This document shows, piece by piece, positions 1 through 9,362 of a DNA stretch of 64,000 bases. The stretch lies in NCBI GenBank assembly GCA_910584825.1, contig CAJUCI010000008.1:1-64000 (forward strand), in the 5' to 3' direction. The notes under the pieces were generated by a model. The model saw only the letters and a list, made by a program, of their open reading frames with translations, ran no database searches and had not been told where the DNA came from. This DNA is from an uncultured Duncaniella sp. (GTDB taxonomy: Bacteria > Bacteroidota > Bacteroidia > Bacteroidales > Muribaculaceae). How positions within the stretch are numbered: position 1 is the first letter of the stretch; each line of letters starts with the position of its first letter. A program made the translations under genes and the position numbers.

Positions 1-55
1 CACAAAGATACGTAAAAATTTCGATATAAACTAATTTTCAACATCTACTTAAGTC

Positions 56-1480
56 ATGAAAGTTTTAGGTAAGAAAATCAACATCGGTTGGCTCTTGGTG
101 TTAGTGAGCCTCCTCGTGATGAGCGTTGCGGGTCTGCGGGCCGACGCTCAGGATGGGCAGTTTGACCTGCCGGGCGACCATCTATGGGCCAATGTGGCGT
201 GGATGATTACTGCCACAATCTTTGTGCTGATGATGACGCCGGGACTGTCATTTTTCTACGGCGGTATGGTCAGGAAGAAGAATGTCATCTCCACGATGTT
301 GCAGAGTTTTATTGTGATGGGGTTTGTCAGTGTGATATGGGTAGTGTTCGGTTTCGGCCTGGCGTTCGGTGACGATATTGCGCATGTCATAGGCGACCCT
401 ACCGATTTTTTCCTTATGAAGAATGTGGGTGTAAAGAATGTCACTGACCCGTCAAGCGAGATGTCGCAGATTGGTCTTGTCACCACTACTATACCGCTGG
501 CTCTCTTCGCGCTGTTTCAGATGAAGTTTGCCATCATCACACCCTCGCTCATGACAGGCGCATTTGCCGAGAGGGTGCATTTCTCGGGCTATCTACTGTT
601 CATGATACTGTGGACGGTCGTTGTTTACTGTCCGCTTGCGCATTGCACCTGGCATCCCGAGGGGCTGTTCGGCATGATGCATGTGCATGACTTTGCCGGT
701 GGCATTGTGGTACACGCCGCCTCGGGCATAGCCGCGCTTGCAGGTGCGATGTTTCTCGGCAAGCGTCGCGATGCGGGGGGTGACAACAAGCCGGCCAATG
801 TGCCTTTCGTGCTGCTCGGCGCGGCTCTGCTTTGGCTGGGATGGTTTGGCTTTAACGGCGGCTCGTCGCTTGCAGCCGACGGCATAGCTATCTCGGCGTT
901 TCTCAACACCAACACTGCTGCCGCCGTGGCGATGGTAGGCTGGATTACACTCGATGCCCTCCGCGGCCGCAAGCCGTCGGCAATGGGTGCGGCCATCGGT
1001 GCTGTGGTTGGTCTCGTGGCCATCACCCCCTGCGCCGGATGGGTGACCACGGGCGAGAGTATCTTCATAGCGTTCTTTATCACGGTGTGCTGCAATATGG
1101 CTGTGTCGTGGAAAAGCTATAGCCGTGTGCTCGACGATGCGCTCGATGTGTTCCCCACTCACGGTCTGGGCGGTATCATCGGCACGGTGCTTACCGGCAT
1201 CTTTGCTTACGATTATTTTGCGGCGTCTGACCCTGAGATGATTTCGCGCGGTGAGTTCTTCCTCAACCACCTGATAGTATTAGGTATGGTATTTGTCTAT
1301 ACTTTTGCCATGAGCTATGCGCTCTACTGGCTTACTGACAAGATGATACCTATGCGCGTGAGCCGCTGGAACGAGCGTGTGGGCCTGGATGCCTCGCAGC
1401 ATAATGAGGAGTATGAGACGGGCGCGTCGCTCGAGCTTCCAACCGAGGCCGACTGGTTTAAAGGCGTGGAAGAAAACTGA
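56..1480 (+). CDS. amt: Ammonium transporter (Amt family)
   Basis: Inner-membrane channel for ammonium uptake, the entry point for the nitrogen genes that follow. The 474-residue product starts with a cleavable-looking hydrophobic segment (residues 11-30), then has the Amt signature with about eleven membrane segments. Recognisable parts are the phenylalanine/glycine motif TPGLSFFYGGMVR (61-73), the DFAGG motif with Asp212, and the two pore histidines His220 (VVHAASG) and His369 (FPTHGLGG). Length is normal for the family with a signal peptide. No PII gene (glnK) follows it, although amt-glnK pairs are common; it could lie to the left of the window. It is followed 140 bp later by gltB on the same strand, so the context is ammonium assimilation. 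Confidence 0.96.
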   Translation: MKVLGKKINIGWLLVLVSLLVMSVAGLRADAQDGQFDLPGDHLWANVAWMITATIFVLMMTPGLSFFYGGMVRKKNVISTMLQSFIVMGFVSVIWVVFGFGLAFGDDIAHVIGDPTDFFLMKNVGVKNVTDPSSEMSQIGLVTTTIPLALFALFQMKFAIITPSLMTGAFAERVHFSGYLLFMILWTVVVYCPLAHCTWHPEGLFGMMHVHDFAGGIVVHAASGIAALAGAMFLGKRRDAGGDNKPANVPFVLLGAALLWLGWFGFNGGSSLAADGIAISAFLNTNTAAAVAMVGWITLDALRGRKPSAMGAAIGAVVGLVAITPCAGWVTTGESIFIAFFITVCCNMAVSWKSYSRVLDDALDVFPTHGLGGIIGTVLTGIFAYDYFAASDPEMISRGEFFLNHLIVLGMVFVYTFAMSYALYWLTDKMIPMRVSRWNERVGLDASQHNEEYETGASLELPTEADWFKGVEEN

Positions 1481-1484
1481 GAAC

Positions 1485-1603
1485 AATTAGCAATTAGTAA
1501 TTAGCAATTAGTAATTCTCAGTAAACTGAGCGGCTAAAGCCGGTTAAGCAATCAGTAATTTTGGGCGGGCCGAATGGCAAGCCGGTTAAGAAATTAGTAA
1601 TTT
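1485..1603. repeat. Heptamer array and AGCCGGTTAAG repeats between amt and gltB
   Basis: The 140-bp spacer starts with four exact 7-bp units (AATTAGC, AATTAGT, AATTAGC, AATTAGT; 1485-1512). Two copies of a segment containing AGCCGGTTAAG and then AATTAGTAATT-like sequence follow. A close copy of the whole arrangement lies at 20498-20577. Confidence 0.85.
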
Positions 1604-1620
1604 GAATTTATACTTATAAT

Positions 1621-4600
1621 ATGCAAATCCCCCACAATCAACCCCGTGGACTTTATGAGCCGCGCTACGAGCATGATGCTTGCGGCGTGGGTCTTCTCGT
1701 CAATGTTAAAGGTATCAAGAGCCACCGTCTGGTGGAGCAGGGCCTGCAGGTGCTCGAGCATATGGTGCACCGCGGTGCCGAGGGTGCCGACCCGAAGACC
1801 GGCGACGGTGCCGGTATAATGGTGCAGGTGCCCCATGAGTTCATACTTCTGCAGGGCATCCCGGTGCCCGAGAAGGGACGCTATGGCACCGGCCTTGTGT
1901 TCATGCCCAAGGATGAGGAGTCACAGCAGATGATTCTCGACGTGATAGAGCGCGAGGCTCTGCACCTCGGCCTCAAGCTTATGGCTGTGCGTGACGTGCC
2001 TACCAACAACGAGCAGCTCGGCTCGGTGGCACGCTCGGCCGAGCCTGCCATCAAGCAGATTTTCGTGTCGGATGAAGAGACCGACGAGCCGATAGAGATA
2101 CGTCTCTACCTGCTGCGCAAGGCTGTGGAGAAGAAGATTGCCGCTTCGACCGAGATTGCCGGCAATGAGGAGTTTTACATAGTGTCGCTCTCGTCGCGCA
2201 TCATCGTGTACAAGGGTATGCTCTCGAGTCTGCAGCTGCGCTATTATTATCCTGACTTAATGAATCCGCGTTTCACCACGGCGATGGCTTTGGTGCATTC
2301 GCGATTCTCGACCAATACGTTCCCCACATGGTCGCTGGCCCAGCCGTTCCGCATGCTCGGACACAACGGCGAAATCAATACCATCCAGGGCAACCGCCTG
2401 TGGATGAAGGCCCGCGAGGCTGTGCTCAAGGCCGCCCCGTTTGACGGCCATGACGTGACGCCCATCGTGCAGCCGGGTATGAGCGACTCGGCCTCGCTCG
2501 ACAATGTGCTCGAGTATTTCGTCATGGCCGGTATGAGTCTGCCTCACGCCCTGGCCATGCTCGTGCCGGAATCGTTCAACGACAAGAATCCTATTTCGCC
2601 CGAGCTGAAGGCGTTCTACGAGTATCATTCCATCCTCATGGAGGCGTGGGACGGCCCGGCGGCACTCCTGTTCAGCGACGGACGCTATGCCGGAGGTATG
2701 CTCGACCGCAACGGTCTGCGCCCGGCCCGCTATCTCATCACCAATAATGACACGGTGGTGCTTGCGTCAGAGACCGGTGTACTGCCCTTTGACCCGTCGG
2801 AAATCCGCGAGAAAGGGCGTCTGCGTCCCGGCAAGATGATGATGGTGGACATGCAGGAGGGGAAGATTTATCATGACGACGAACTCAAGGAGCATCTGGC
2901 CTCGCAGTTCCCTTATCGTGACTGGCTGTCGCGCAACCGTATCAGCCTCGACAATATCACCTCGGGACGCAAGGTGCCCAATTCGGTGGAGGATTTCGCA
3001 AGGCTCAAGCGCGCGTTCTTCTACAACCGCGAGGAGGTCGAGAAGATAATGACTCCGATGGCTGTCGATGCCAAGGAGCCGGTCAACTCGATGGGCAAGG
3101 ACACGCCTATAGCGGTGCTCTCCGAGCAGCCACAACTGATGTATAACTATTTCCGCCAGCATTTCGCCCAGGTGACCAATCCCCCGATTGACCCGCTGCG
3201 CGAGGAGCTTGTGATGAGCCTCGACAGCTATATCGGAGCCGTGAAGCTCTCGCTCATGGAACTGTCGCCCGAGCTGTGCAAGATGGTGCTGCTGAAACGA
3301 CCCATCATCACCAATCGCGAGCTTGACCTGCTGTGCAACCTCCGCTACAAGGGCTTCAACACTCGCAAACTCGCTATGACATTCCCCGTCAGCGAAGGTG
3401 CTGAGGGTATGGCCAAGGGGATAGAACGCTTGTGCGAGGATGCCGAAAGGGCCGTTGACGAGGGGTGCAACTATGTTATCCTATCCGACCGTGGCGTGGA
3501 TGCCGACAATGCGCCGATACCCGCCCTGCTTGCAACTTCGGCCGTGCACCATCACCTTATCGACAAGAAAAAGCGTGTGCAGACCGCACTCGTGATAGAG
3601 ACTGCCGACGCACGCGAGGTGATGCACTTCGCCCTGCTCGTGGGCTACGGAGCATCGGCCATCAATCCATATCTCGCATTTGCCGTGCTTGACGACCTGG
3701 TGCAGCGCAAGGAGATACAGCTTGACTTCACCACGGCTTGCCACAACTTCATCAAGGCGGTGGACAAGGGGCTGCTCAAGGTGATGTCAAAGATGGGCAT
3801 ATCCACGCTCACCTCCTACAAGGGTGCGCAACTCTTCGAGGCCATCGGCCTGTCGGACGCGCTGTGCCGCAAATATTTCGGCGACACGGTGAGCAAGGTA
3901 GGCGGCATAGGTCTCGAGGCCATGACCAAGGATATACTCACGGCACATGCCGAGGCTTACGGCGACGAGTTCAATACAGCCGCGCCCCTGCCGTTTATCG
4001 GCCAGTATTCATTCCGCAAGGATGGCGAGGAGCATGCCTGGAATCCCGAGACCATCGCCACGCTCCAGCTGGCTACACGCCTCGGGTCATACAAGAAATT
4101 CAAGGAGTACACCGCGCTTGTCGACAACAAGCCCGCGCCCATATTCATCCGCGACTTCCTCGAGTTCCGCCCCGGCACACCTATCCCTCTTGACGAGGTT
4201 GAGCCGGAGGAGAATATCATGCGCCGGTTTGTGACGGGTGCGATGTCGTTCGGCTCCATCAGCCGCGAGGCCCACGAGGCAATGGCCATAGCCATGAATG
4301 CCATCGGGGCGCGCTCCAACACGGGCGAGGGTGGCGAGGATGCGGCCCGATTCGCCCCGAGAGCTGACGGCTCGTCGGCCCGCTCGGCAATCAAGCAGGT
4401 GGCCTCGGGACGTTTCGGCGTCACAGCCGAGTATCTGGTCAATGCCGATGAGATTCAGATTAAGATAGCCCAGGGTGCCAAGCCGGGCGAGGGGGGACAG
4501 CTGCCGGGATTCAAGGTGGACAAGATTATCGCCAAGACCCGCCACTCCATACCCGGTCTTACACTCATTTCTCCTCCCCCTCACCATGATATATATTCAA

Positions 4601-6138
4601 TCGAAGACCTTGCCCAGCTCATATTCGACCTCAAGAATGTCAATCCCGAGGCCAAGGTGAGTGTCAAGCTCGTGTCGGAGAGCGGAGTGGGCACTATAGC
4701 CGCCGGTGTGGCCAAGGCCAAGAGCGACCTCATCACCATCAGCGGCAGTGACGGCGGCACGGGTGCGTCGCCCGCAAGCTCGATACGCTATGCCGGAGTG
4801 CCTGTGGAAATCGGACTTGCCGAGACCCAGCAGACCCTCGTAATCAACAATCTGCGCGGTCAGGTCAAGCTCCAGGCCGACGGTCAGCTCAAGACGGGCC
4901 GCGATGTGCTCATCATGGCCATGCTCGGCGCGGAGGAGTACGGATTTGCCACCAGCGCGCTCATCGTGCTCGGCTGTGTGATGATGCGCAAGTGCCATAT
5001 GAACACCTGCCCCGTGGGCGTGGCCACTCAGAACGAGGAGCTGCGCAAGCGTTTCGTGGGCCGTTCGGAATATGTCATCAACTTCTTCCGCTTCCTTGCC
5101 CGCGACATCCGCGAAACGATGGCACAGCTGGGTGTGCGCAAGCTCGACGATGTGATAGGACGCACCGACATGCTACAGGTCAACGAGGAGATGCGCCGCA
5201 CCATCGCGCCGGGTCTCGACCTGAGCCGTCTGCTCTACGTGCCCGCCGAGGCCGGATGCAATGCCATAATCAACACCACCGTACAGCACCACGAGATAGA
5301 GCATGTGCTCGACCGCGAGATTATTTCACGCTCGTTCCCCGCCATCACCTCGGGCATGCCCGTCGAGCTGGAGTTCCCCATCTGCAACACCGACCGCTCG
5401 GTCGGCGCGATGCTGTCGGGCCTCGTGGCCAAGAAGTATGGCGAGGCCGGACTGCCTGACGACACTATCCGCTGCACCTTCAAGGGTTCGGCGGGCCAGA
5501 GCTTCGGCGCGTTCCTCGCCCACGGCGTATCGTTCCGACTCGAGGGGGATGCCAACGACTATGTGGGCAAGGCACTCTCGGGCGGCAAGATTGTGATAGT
5601 GCCCCCGGCCGGTTCGTCATTCGCCCCCGAGAATAATATCATCGCGGGCAATACGCTGCTCTACGGTGCCACATCGGGCGAGATTTATATCAACGGACGT
5701 GTTGGCGAGCGTTTCTGCGTGCGCAACTCGGGCGCGACTGCCGTTGTGGAGGGAGTGGGCGACCACTGTTGCGAGTACATGACAGGCGGACGCACTGTGG
5801 TGCTCGGCCCGACAGGCCGCAACTTTGCCGCCGGTATGAGTGGCGGTATAGCCTACGTATGGAATCCGCAGGGCGACTTCGACTACTTCTGCAACATGGA
5901 GCTTGTGGAGCTTTCGCTCATAGAGGATGTGGCTGACAACCGCGAGCTGCACCGCCTCATCTCGGCCCACTTCAAGCACACCCGCTCGCCATTGGCGGCC
6001 CGTATGCTTGACGACTGGGACATGTATGTGGGCCAGTTCCTAAAGGTAATCCCCATCGAGTATAAAAAGGTACTCGAGGCCGAGAAGGAGGCAGCCCGCA
6101 AGGCTAAGTCGGTAAAGTCAGAGACAGTGTTATCATAA
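1621..6138 (+). CDS. gltB: Glutamate synthase (NADPH-type), large subunit
   Basis: Transfers the amide nitrogen of glutamine to 2-oxoglutarate, giving two glutamates (GOGAT, with GltD). At 1505 residues it has the full set of domains: an N-terminal class II amidotransferase whose catalytic Cys is residue 21 (HDACGVG) after a short propeptide, a central domain, the FMN-binding synthase domain with GEGGED and SGSDGGTGASP motifs, the 3Fe-4S cysteine cluster (CVMMRKCHMNTCPVGVATQ), and the C-terminal glutamate-synthase beta-helix rich in glycine. The start is the first ATG, with the cysteine at the expected distance. gltD follows 57 bp later, so the two subunits are almost certainly one operon. 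Confidence 0.98.
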   Translation: MQIPHNQPRGLYEPRYEHDACGVGLLVNVKGIKSHRLVEQGLQVLEHMVHRGAEGADPKTGDGAGIMVQVPHEFILLQGIPVPEKGRYGTGLVFMPKDEESQQMILDVIEREALHLGLKLMAVRDVPTNNEQLGSVARSAEPAIKQIFVSDEETDEPIEIRLYLLRKAVEKKIAASTEIAGNEEFYIVSLSSRIIVYKGMLSSLQLRYYYPDLMNPRFTTAMALVHSRFSTNTFPTWSLAQPFRMLGHNGEINTIQGNRLWMKAREAVLKAAPFDGHDVTPIVQPGMSDSASLDNVLEYFVMAGMSLPHALAMLVPESFNDKNPISPELKAFYEYHSILMEAWDGPAALLFSDGRYAGGMLDRNGLRPARYLITNNDTVVLASETGVLPFDPSEIREKGRLRPGKMMMVDMQEGKIYHDDELKEHLASQFPYRDWLSRNRISLDNITSGRKVPNSVEDFARLKRAFFYNREEVEKIMTPMAVDAKEPVNSMGKDTPIAVLSEQPQLMYNYFRQHFAQVTNPPIDPLREELVMSLDSYIGAVKLSLMELSPELCKMVLLKRPIITNRELDLLCNLRYKGFNTRKLAMTFPVSEGAEGMAKGIERLCEDAERAVDEGCNYVILSDRGVDADNAPIPALLATSAVHHHLIDKKKRVQTALVIETADAREVMHFALLVGYGASAINPYLAFAVLDDLVQRKEIQLDFTTACHNFIKAVDKGLLKVMSKMGISTLTSYKGAQLFEAIGLSDALCRKYFGDTVSKVGGIGLEAMTKDILTAHAEAYGDEFNTAAPLPFIGQYSFRKDGEEHAWNPETIATLQLATRLGSYKKFKEYTALVDNKPAPIFIRDFLEFRPGTPIPLDEVEPEENIMRRFVTGAMSFGSISREAHEAMAIAMNAIGARSNTGEGGEDAARFAPRADGSSARSAIKQVASGRFGVTAEYLVNADEIQIKIAQGAKPGEGGQLPGFKVDKIIAKTRHSIPGLTLISPPPHHDIYSIEDLAQLIFDLKNVNPEAKVSVKLVSESGVGTIAAGVAKAKSDLITISGSDGGTGASPASSIRYAGVPVEIGLAETQQTLVINNLRGQVKLQADGQLKTGRDVLIMAMLGAEEYGFATSALIVLGCVMMRKCHMNTCPVGVATQNEELRKRFVGRSEYVINFFRFLARDIRETMAQLGVRKLDDVIGRTDMLQVNEEMRRTIAPGLDLSRLLYVPAEAGCNAIINTTVQHHEIEHVLDREIISRSFPAITSGMPVELEFPICNTDRSVGAMLSGLVAKKYGEAGLPDDTIRCTFKGSAGQSFGAFLAHGVSFRLEGDANDYVGKALSGGKIVIVPPAGSSFAPENNIIAGNTLLYGATSGEIYINGRVGERFCVRNSGATAVVEGVGDHCCEYMTGGRTVVLGPTGRNFAAGMSGGIAYVWNPQGDFDYFCNMELVELSLIEDVADNRELHRLISAHFKHTRSPLAARMLDDWDMYVGQFLKVIPIEYKKVLEAEKEAARKAKSVKSETVLS

Positions 6139-6195
6139 GTGACCCTTATAAATCACAAGAGTTGCTTAATCAAAAAACTCACTAAAATAAGAATC

Positions 6196-7620
6196 ATGGG
6201 AAACCCCAAAGCATTCCTTAATATATCGCGCAAGGAGGGTGGCTATCGCCCGAAGGATGAGCGCGTGAATGATTATAACGAGGTGGAGGTGAGGCTTAAC
6301 GCCGTGGAGCGTCGCGAGCAGGCATCGCGCTGCATGGAGTGTGGCGTGCCCTTCTGCCACTGGAGCTGTCCGCTGGGCAACCGTCAACCCGAATGGCAGG
6401 ACCGCCTGTACAAAGATGACATCGAAGGAGCCTATACGCTCCTGACGATGACCGATGATTTTCCTGAATTCACAGGCCGCGTGTGTCCCGCGCTGTGTGA
6501 GAAGGGGTGTGTGCTCAACAAGCAGCATCAGGCTGTGACCGTGCGTGAGAACGAGCTTGCCATCGTGGAGAGAGCGTTTGCCGAAGGGCGTGTCAAGCCA
6601 CAGCCGCCCAAGCGTCGCACCGGCAAGACAGTTGCGGTAATCGGCTCCGGCCCTGCCGGACTCGCGTGTGCCAACCAGCTCAACCGTCGCGGACATACGG
6701 TGACGGTGTTTGAGAAAAACGAGGCCCCCGGCGGACTGCTCCGTTTCGGCATCCCCGATTTCAAGCTCGACAAGGGTGTTATTGACCGGCGCATAGCCCT
6801 GATGGAGGCCGAGGGGATAGAGTTCAGATGCGGCGTAAAGGTGGGGGTCGATGTCAAGGCCGCCGACCTGCTGAAGGAGTATGACGCCGTGTGCCTGGCT
6901 ATGGGTGCCGAGGTGCCGCGTGACCTCAAGGTGGAGGGGCGCGAGCTGAAAGGGGTGCATTTCGCACTCGAGCTGCTTCAGCAGCAGAACCGCGTAAACG
7001 CAGGAAAGAAGATAGCCGAAAAAGACCGCATAACGGCCAAGGGAAAGAATGTGCTCGTGATAGGCGGCGGCGACACCGGCAGTGACTGTGTCGGCACCTC
7101 ACACCGTCAGGGCGCACTCTCGGTGACGCAGATTGAGATTATGCCCAAGCCCCCGGTGGGCGACAATCCCGACACCCCCTGGCCCTACTGGCCCGTGGTG
7201 CTCAAGACATCGAGCAGTCACGAGGAGGGGTGTGACCGCCGCTGGCTGCTCGACACGCGCCGTTTCGTGGCCGATGACAAGGGGCATGTCAAGGAGGTTG
7301 AGGTCGAGGAGGTGGAGTGGGAGAAAGACCCCGACACAGGCCGAATGAACCTCATCCACACCGGGCGCAAGTCGGTAATCAAGGCCGAGCTGGTGCTTCT
7401 CGCGATGGGTTTCACCAATCCTGTAGCCGAGGGGCTGCTTGACGACCTCGGCGTGGAGAAGGATGCGCGAGGCAACGTGAAGGTCGACCCCGCCACCCGC
7501 GCCACAAGCGTTGGCAAGGTGTTTGCCGCAGGCGATGTGGCCTCGGGCGCGTCGCTCGTGGTGCGCTGCATAGCCGCAGGGCGCGATGCCGCCAAGGGAA
7601 TTGACGGATTTCTGAAATGA
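6196..7620 (+). CDS. gltD: Glutamate synthase, small subunit
   Basis: Supplies electrons from a nicotinamide cofactor to GltB through FAD and iron-sulfur clusters. The 474-residue protein has the N-terminal cysteine motif (CMECGVPFCHWSCPLGN and later CPALCEKGC), an FAD-binding fold (GSGPAGLACANQL) and a second dinucleotide fold (VIGGGDTGSDC), and ends with the AAGDVASGASLVV flavin motif. I chose the ATG at 6196 (MGNPKAFLNISRKEGGYRP), which matches family N-termini. The reading frame can be extended to a GTG at 6139, but those 19 residues (rich in Lys and Ile) resemble spacer rather than protein. It is co-transcribed with gltB. Confidence 0.97.
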   Translation: MGNPKAFLNISRKEGGYRPKDERVNDYNEVEVRLNAVERREQASRCMECGVPFCHWSCPLGNRQPEWQDRLYKDDIEGAYTLLTMTDDFPEFTGRVCPALCEKGCVLNKQHQAVTVRENELAIVERAFAEGRVKPQPPKRRTGKTVAVIGSGPAGLACANQLNRRGHTVTVFEKNEAPGGLLRFGIPDFKLDKGVIDRRIALMEAEGIEFRCGVKVGVDVKAADLLKEYDAVCLAMGAEVPRDLKVEGRELKGVHFALELLQQQNRVNAGKKIAEKDRITAKGKNVLVIGGGDTGSDCVGTSHRQGALSVTQIEIMPKPPVGDNPDTPWPYWPVVLKTSSSHEEGCDRRWLLDTRRFVADDKGHVKEVEVEEVEWEKDPDTGRMNLIHTGRKSVIKAELVLLAMGFTNPVAEGLLDDLGVEKDARGNVKVDPATRATSVGKVFAAGDVASGASLVVRCIAAGRDAAKGIDGFLK

Positions 7621-7634
7621 ATTTCAACCATTAA

Positions 7635-7667
7635 TTGCATTCGATTGTTAAAATTTTAGTACTTTTG
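7635..7667 (+). promoter_or_regulatory. Bacteroidetes-type promoter for the DUF4293 gene
   Basis: TACTTTTG (7660-7667) matches the TAnnTTTG -7 element. A TTG lies 22 nt upstream (7635-7637). Transcription would begin roughly 40 nt before the ATG. Confidence 0.5.
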
Positions 7668-7713
7668 GCATAGAAAACTCACGATGTTCAACTTCTAAAA
7701 CAAGATAATCATT

Positions 7714-8148
7714 ATGCAGATTCAACGTATCCAGTCAGTTTACATCTTCCTGGCGATTGTGGCGATGGCAGTATTTCTCATCGTGCCTTACGGCGAAGTG
7801 GTGTTTCTCAACGAGAATCCCGTGGTGACCGAGCCTCTTTACACGATGGCTGAGTATGGCATACTCATCCCGGTGGCTGCTGTAATCATCCTGCTTCTCA
7901 CTGACCTCTTCCTCTTCCGCAACATGCCGCTTCAGCGCACGGTGCTGGTGATTAGTTTGATGATTACCCTCGCGGTGATAATCACGGTGTGCTTTGCGCT
8001 CTTCAAGGAGGCCCGTGCCGAGGGTATGGACGCTCATTTCAGCGTGTGGGATATACTCCTGCCCGTGGCCGCTCTCTTTGAGCTGCTCGGCATCAAGGGC
8101 ATCATGCACGACATCAAGCTGCTCAACTCCTACAACCGCCTGAGATAA
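7714..8148 (+). CDS. DUF4293 family small membrane protein
   Basis: A 144-residue protein with four predicted membrane segments (about residues 9-28, 48-67, 75-97 and 110-128) and charged ends. The opening MQIQRIQSVYIFLA and the overall four-helix plan match the DUF4293 family, which is known mainly from Bacteroidetes and has no assigned function. It has its own promoter-like sequence after gltD and is followed by a large inverted repeat that can act as a terminator, so it is probably a single-gene transcript. Nothing in the sequence points to a substrate or partner. Confidence 0.8.
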   Translation: MQIQRIQSVYIFLAIVAMAVFLIVPYGEVVFLNENPVVTEPLYTMAEYGILIPVAAVIILLLTDLFLFRNMPLQRTVLVISLMITLAVIITVCFALFKEARAEGMDAHFSVWDILLPVAALFELLGIKGIMHDIKLLNSYNRLR

Positions 8149-8164
8149 ATACTCAGACATAATT

Positions 8165-8241
8165 CAAGAAATAGACAAAAGGACATAAGATACAAAAGCG
8201 GCATAAGCTTTTGTATCTTATGTTGTTTTGTCCCTTTCTTG
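8165..8241. repeat. Large imperfect palindrome, family 'CAAGAAAGGGACAAAA'
   Basis: Two 35-nt arms (8165-8199 and 8207-8241) match at 31 of 35 positions around a 7-nt loop. The outer end CAAGAAA and the internal ACATAAG and ACAAAAGC blocks also occur in the palindrome at 12899-13029. It lies just after a stop codon and probably also terminates transcription of the DUF4293 gene. Confidence 0.85.
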
Positions 8242-8347
8242 GATAATTTCACAGCTTCATTTTTTGTGGGGAGGATGGCATAATATCCTGTGGCAGTGAT
8301 AAAATGTAATGAAAAATAAATTTTTCTTGAAAAAATACTTGATTTTG

Positions 8348-8378
8348 TTGGTGGAATATGGCAAAATGCTTACCTTTG
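8348..8378 (+). promoter_or_regulatory. Promoter for dapF
   Basis: TTG (8348-8350), exactly 20 nt, then TACCTTTG (8371-8378). This is a full match to the Bacteroidetes -33/-7 pattern, about 50 nt before the start codon. Confidence 0.7.
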
Positions 8379-8427
8379 CGGAGTATTAAGGTCAAATAAT
8401 CTATTTCTAACGGCAAAATTGGACAAA

Positions 8428-9324
8428 ATGACAACAACTGCCAAAGATAGAGAGGTGACTGCGGTCACAGCATCGTGCCCCGAGGTGATACACTTCACCA
8501 AGATGCACGGAATCGGCAACGACTACATCTATATCAACTGTATGGAGTCGACGCCCGAACGGCTCCCGGAACTGGCCCGGGAGATGAGCGACCGCCACAT
8601 GGGTGTAGGAGGCGACGGCATCGTACTCATCTGCCCCTCGGATGTCGCCGACTTCAGGATGAGGATGTTTAACAACGACGGGTCGGAAGCCCGCATGTGT
8701 GGCAACGCCTCCAGATGTATCGCCCGCTATCTCCACGACCACAATCTCACTCGCAACAACCCCATAAGCCTTGAAACCCTCTCGGGTATCAAGGTTTTGT
8801 CGCTTAATATGGAGGGTGATGAAGTGGTGTCGGTGACGGTGGATATGGGGGAGCCGTCGCTTGAGAAGGAGGCAATCCCGGTGATAGCCCATGAGGACAG
8901 GGTGGTGGAGAAGTGTGTCGACACCCCCTACGGACGGGTCAGCGTGACAGCCGTATCTATGGGCAATCCGCATGGCGTGATATTCGTAGACAGTATTCCC
9001 GACATACCCTTTGACGCGCTCGGGCCATATATGGAACGGCACGGGATGTGGCCTGACCGTGCCAATATAGAGTTTGCCCAGGTGATTGACCCGCACACCA
9101 TCAGGATGCGAGTATGGGAGCGCGGAACGGGTGAGACCCTCGCGTGCGGCACAGGGGCATGTGCCACGGCTGTGGCTGCGGCTCTCACAAAGCGCACCGG
9201 CCGTAAGGTGACACTCTGCCTCCGTGGCGGCGACCTGCAGATAGAGTGGGCTGACAATGGCCATGTGCTCATGACAGGCCCGGCCACCGAAGTGTTTCAG
9301 GGCACATATCACCGGCAGGGGTAA
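8428..9324 (+). CDS. dapF: Diaminopimelate epimerase
   Basis: Interconverts LL- and meso-diaminopimelate, giving the meso form needed for peptidoglycan and lysine. Both catalytic cysteines are visible: one in DGSEARMCGNASRC (about residue 91) and one in GETLACGTGACAT (about residue 236). The N-terminal HFTKMHGIGNDY motif is typical. Length (298 residues) is slightly above the usual 275 because of about 20 extra N-terminal residues. I chose the ATG at 8428; an in-frame TTG at 8419 would add three residues. dapL follows 38 bp downstream, so the last two steps before meso-DAP are encoded together. Confidence 0.96.
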   Translation: MTTTAKDREVTAVTASCPEVIHFTKMHGIGNDYIYINCMESTPERLPELAREMSDRHMGVGGDGIVLICPSDVADFRMRMFNNDGSEARMCGNASRCIARYLHDHNLTRNNPISLETLSGIKVLSLNMEGDEVVSVTVDMGEPSLEKEAIPVIAHEDRVVEKCVDTPYGRVSVTAVSMGNPHGVIFVDSIPDIPFDALGPYMERHGMWPDRANIEFAQVIDPHTIRMRVWERGTGETLACGTGACATAVAAALTKRTGRKVTLCLRGGDLQIEWADNGHVLMTGPATEVFQGTYHRQG

Positions 9325-9362
9325 CAGTTTCAGATATACAGGTACAATACATAAAAAAGATA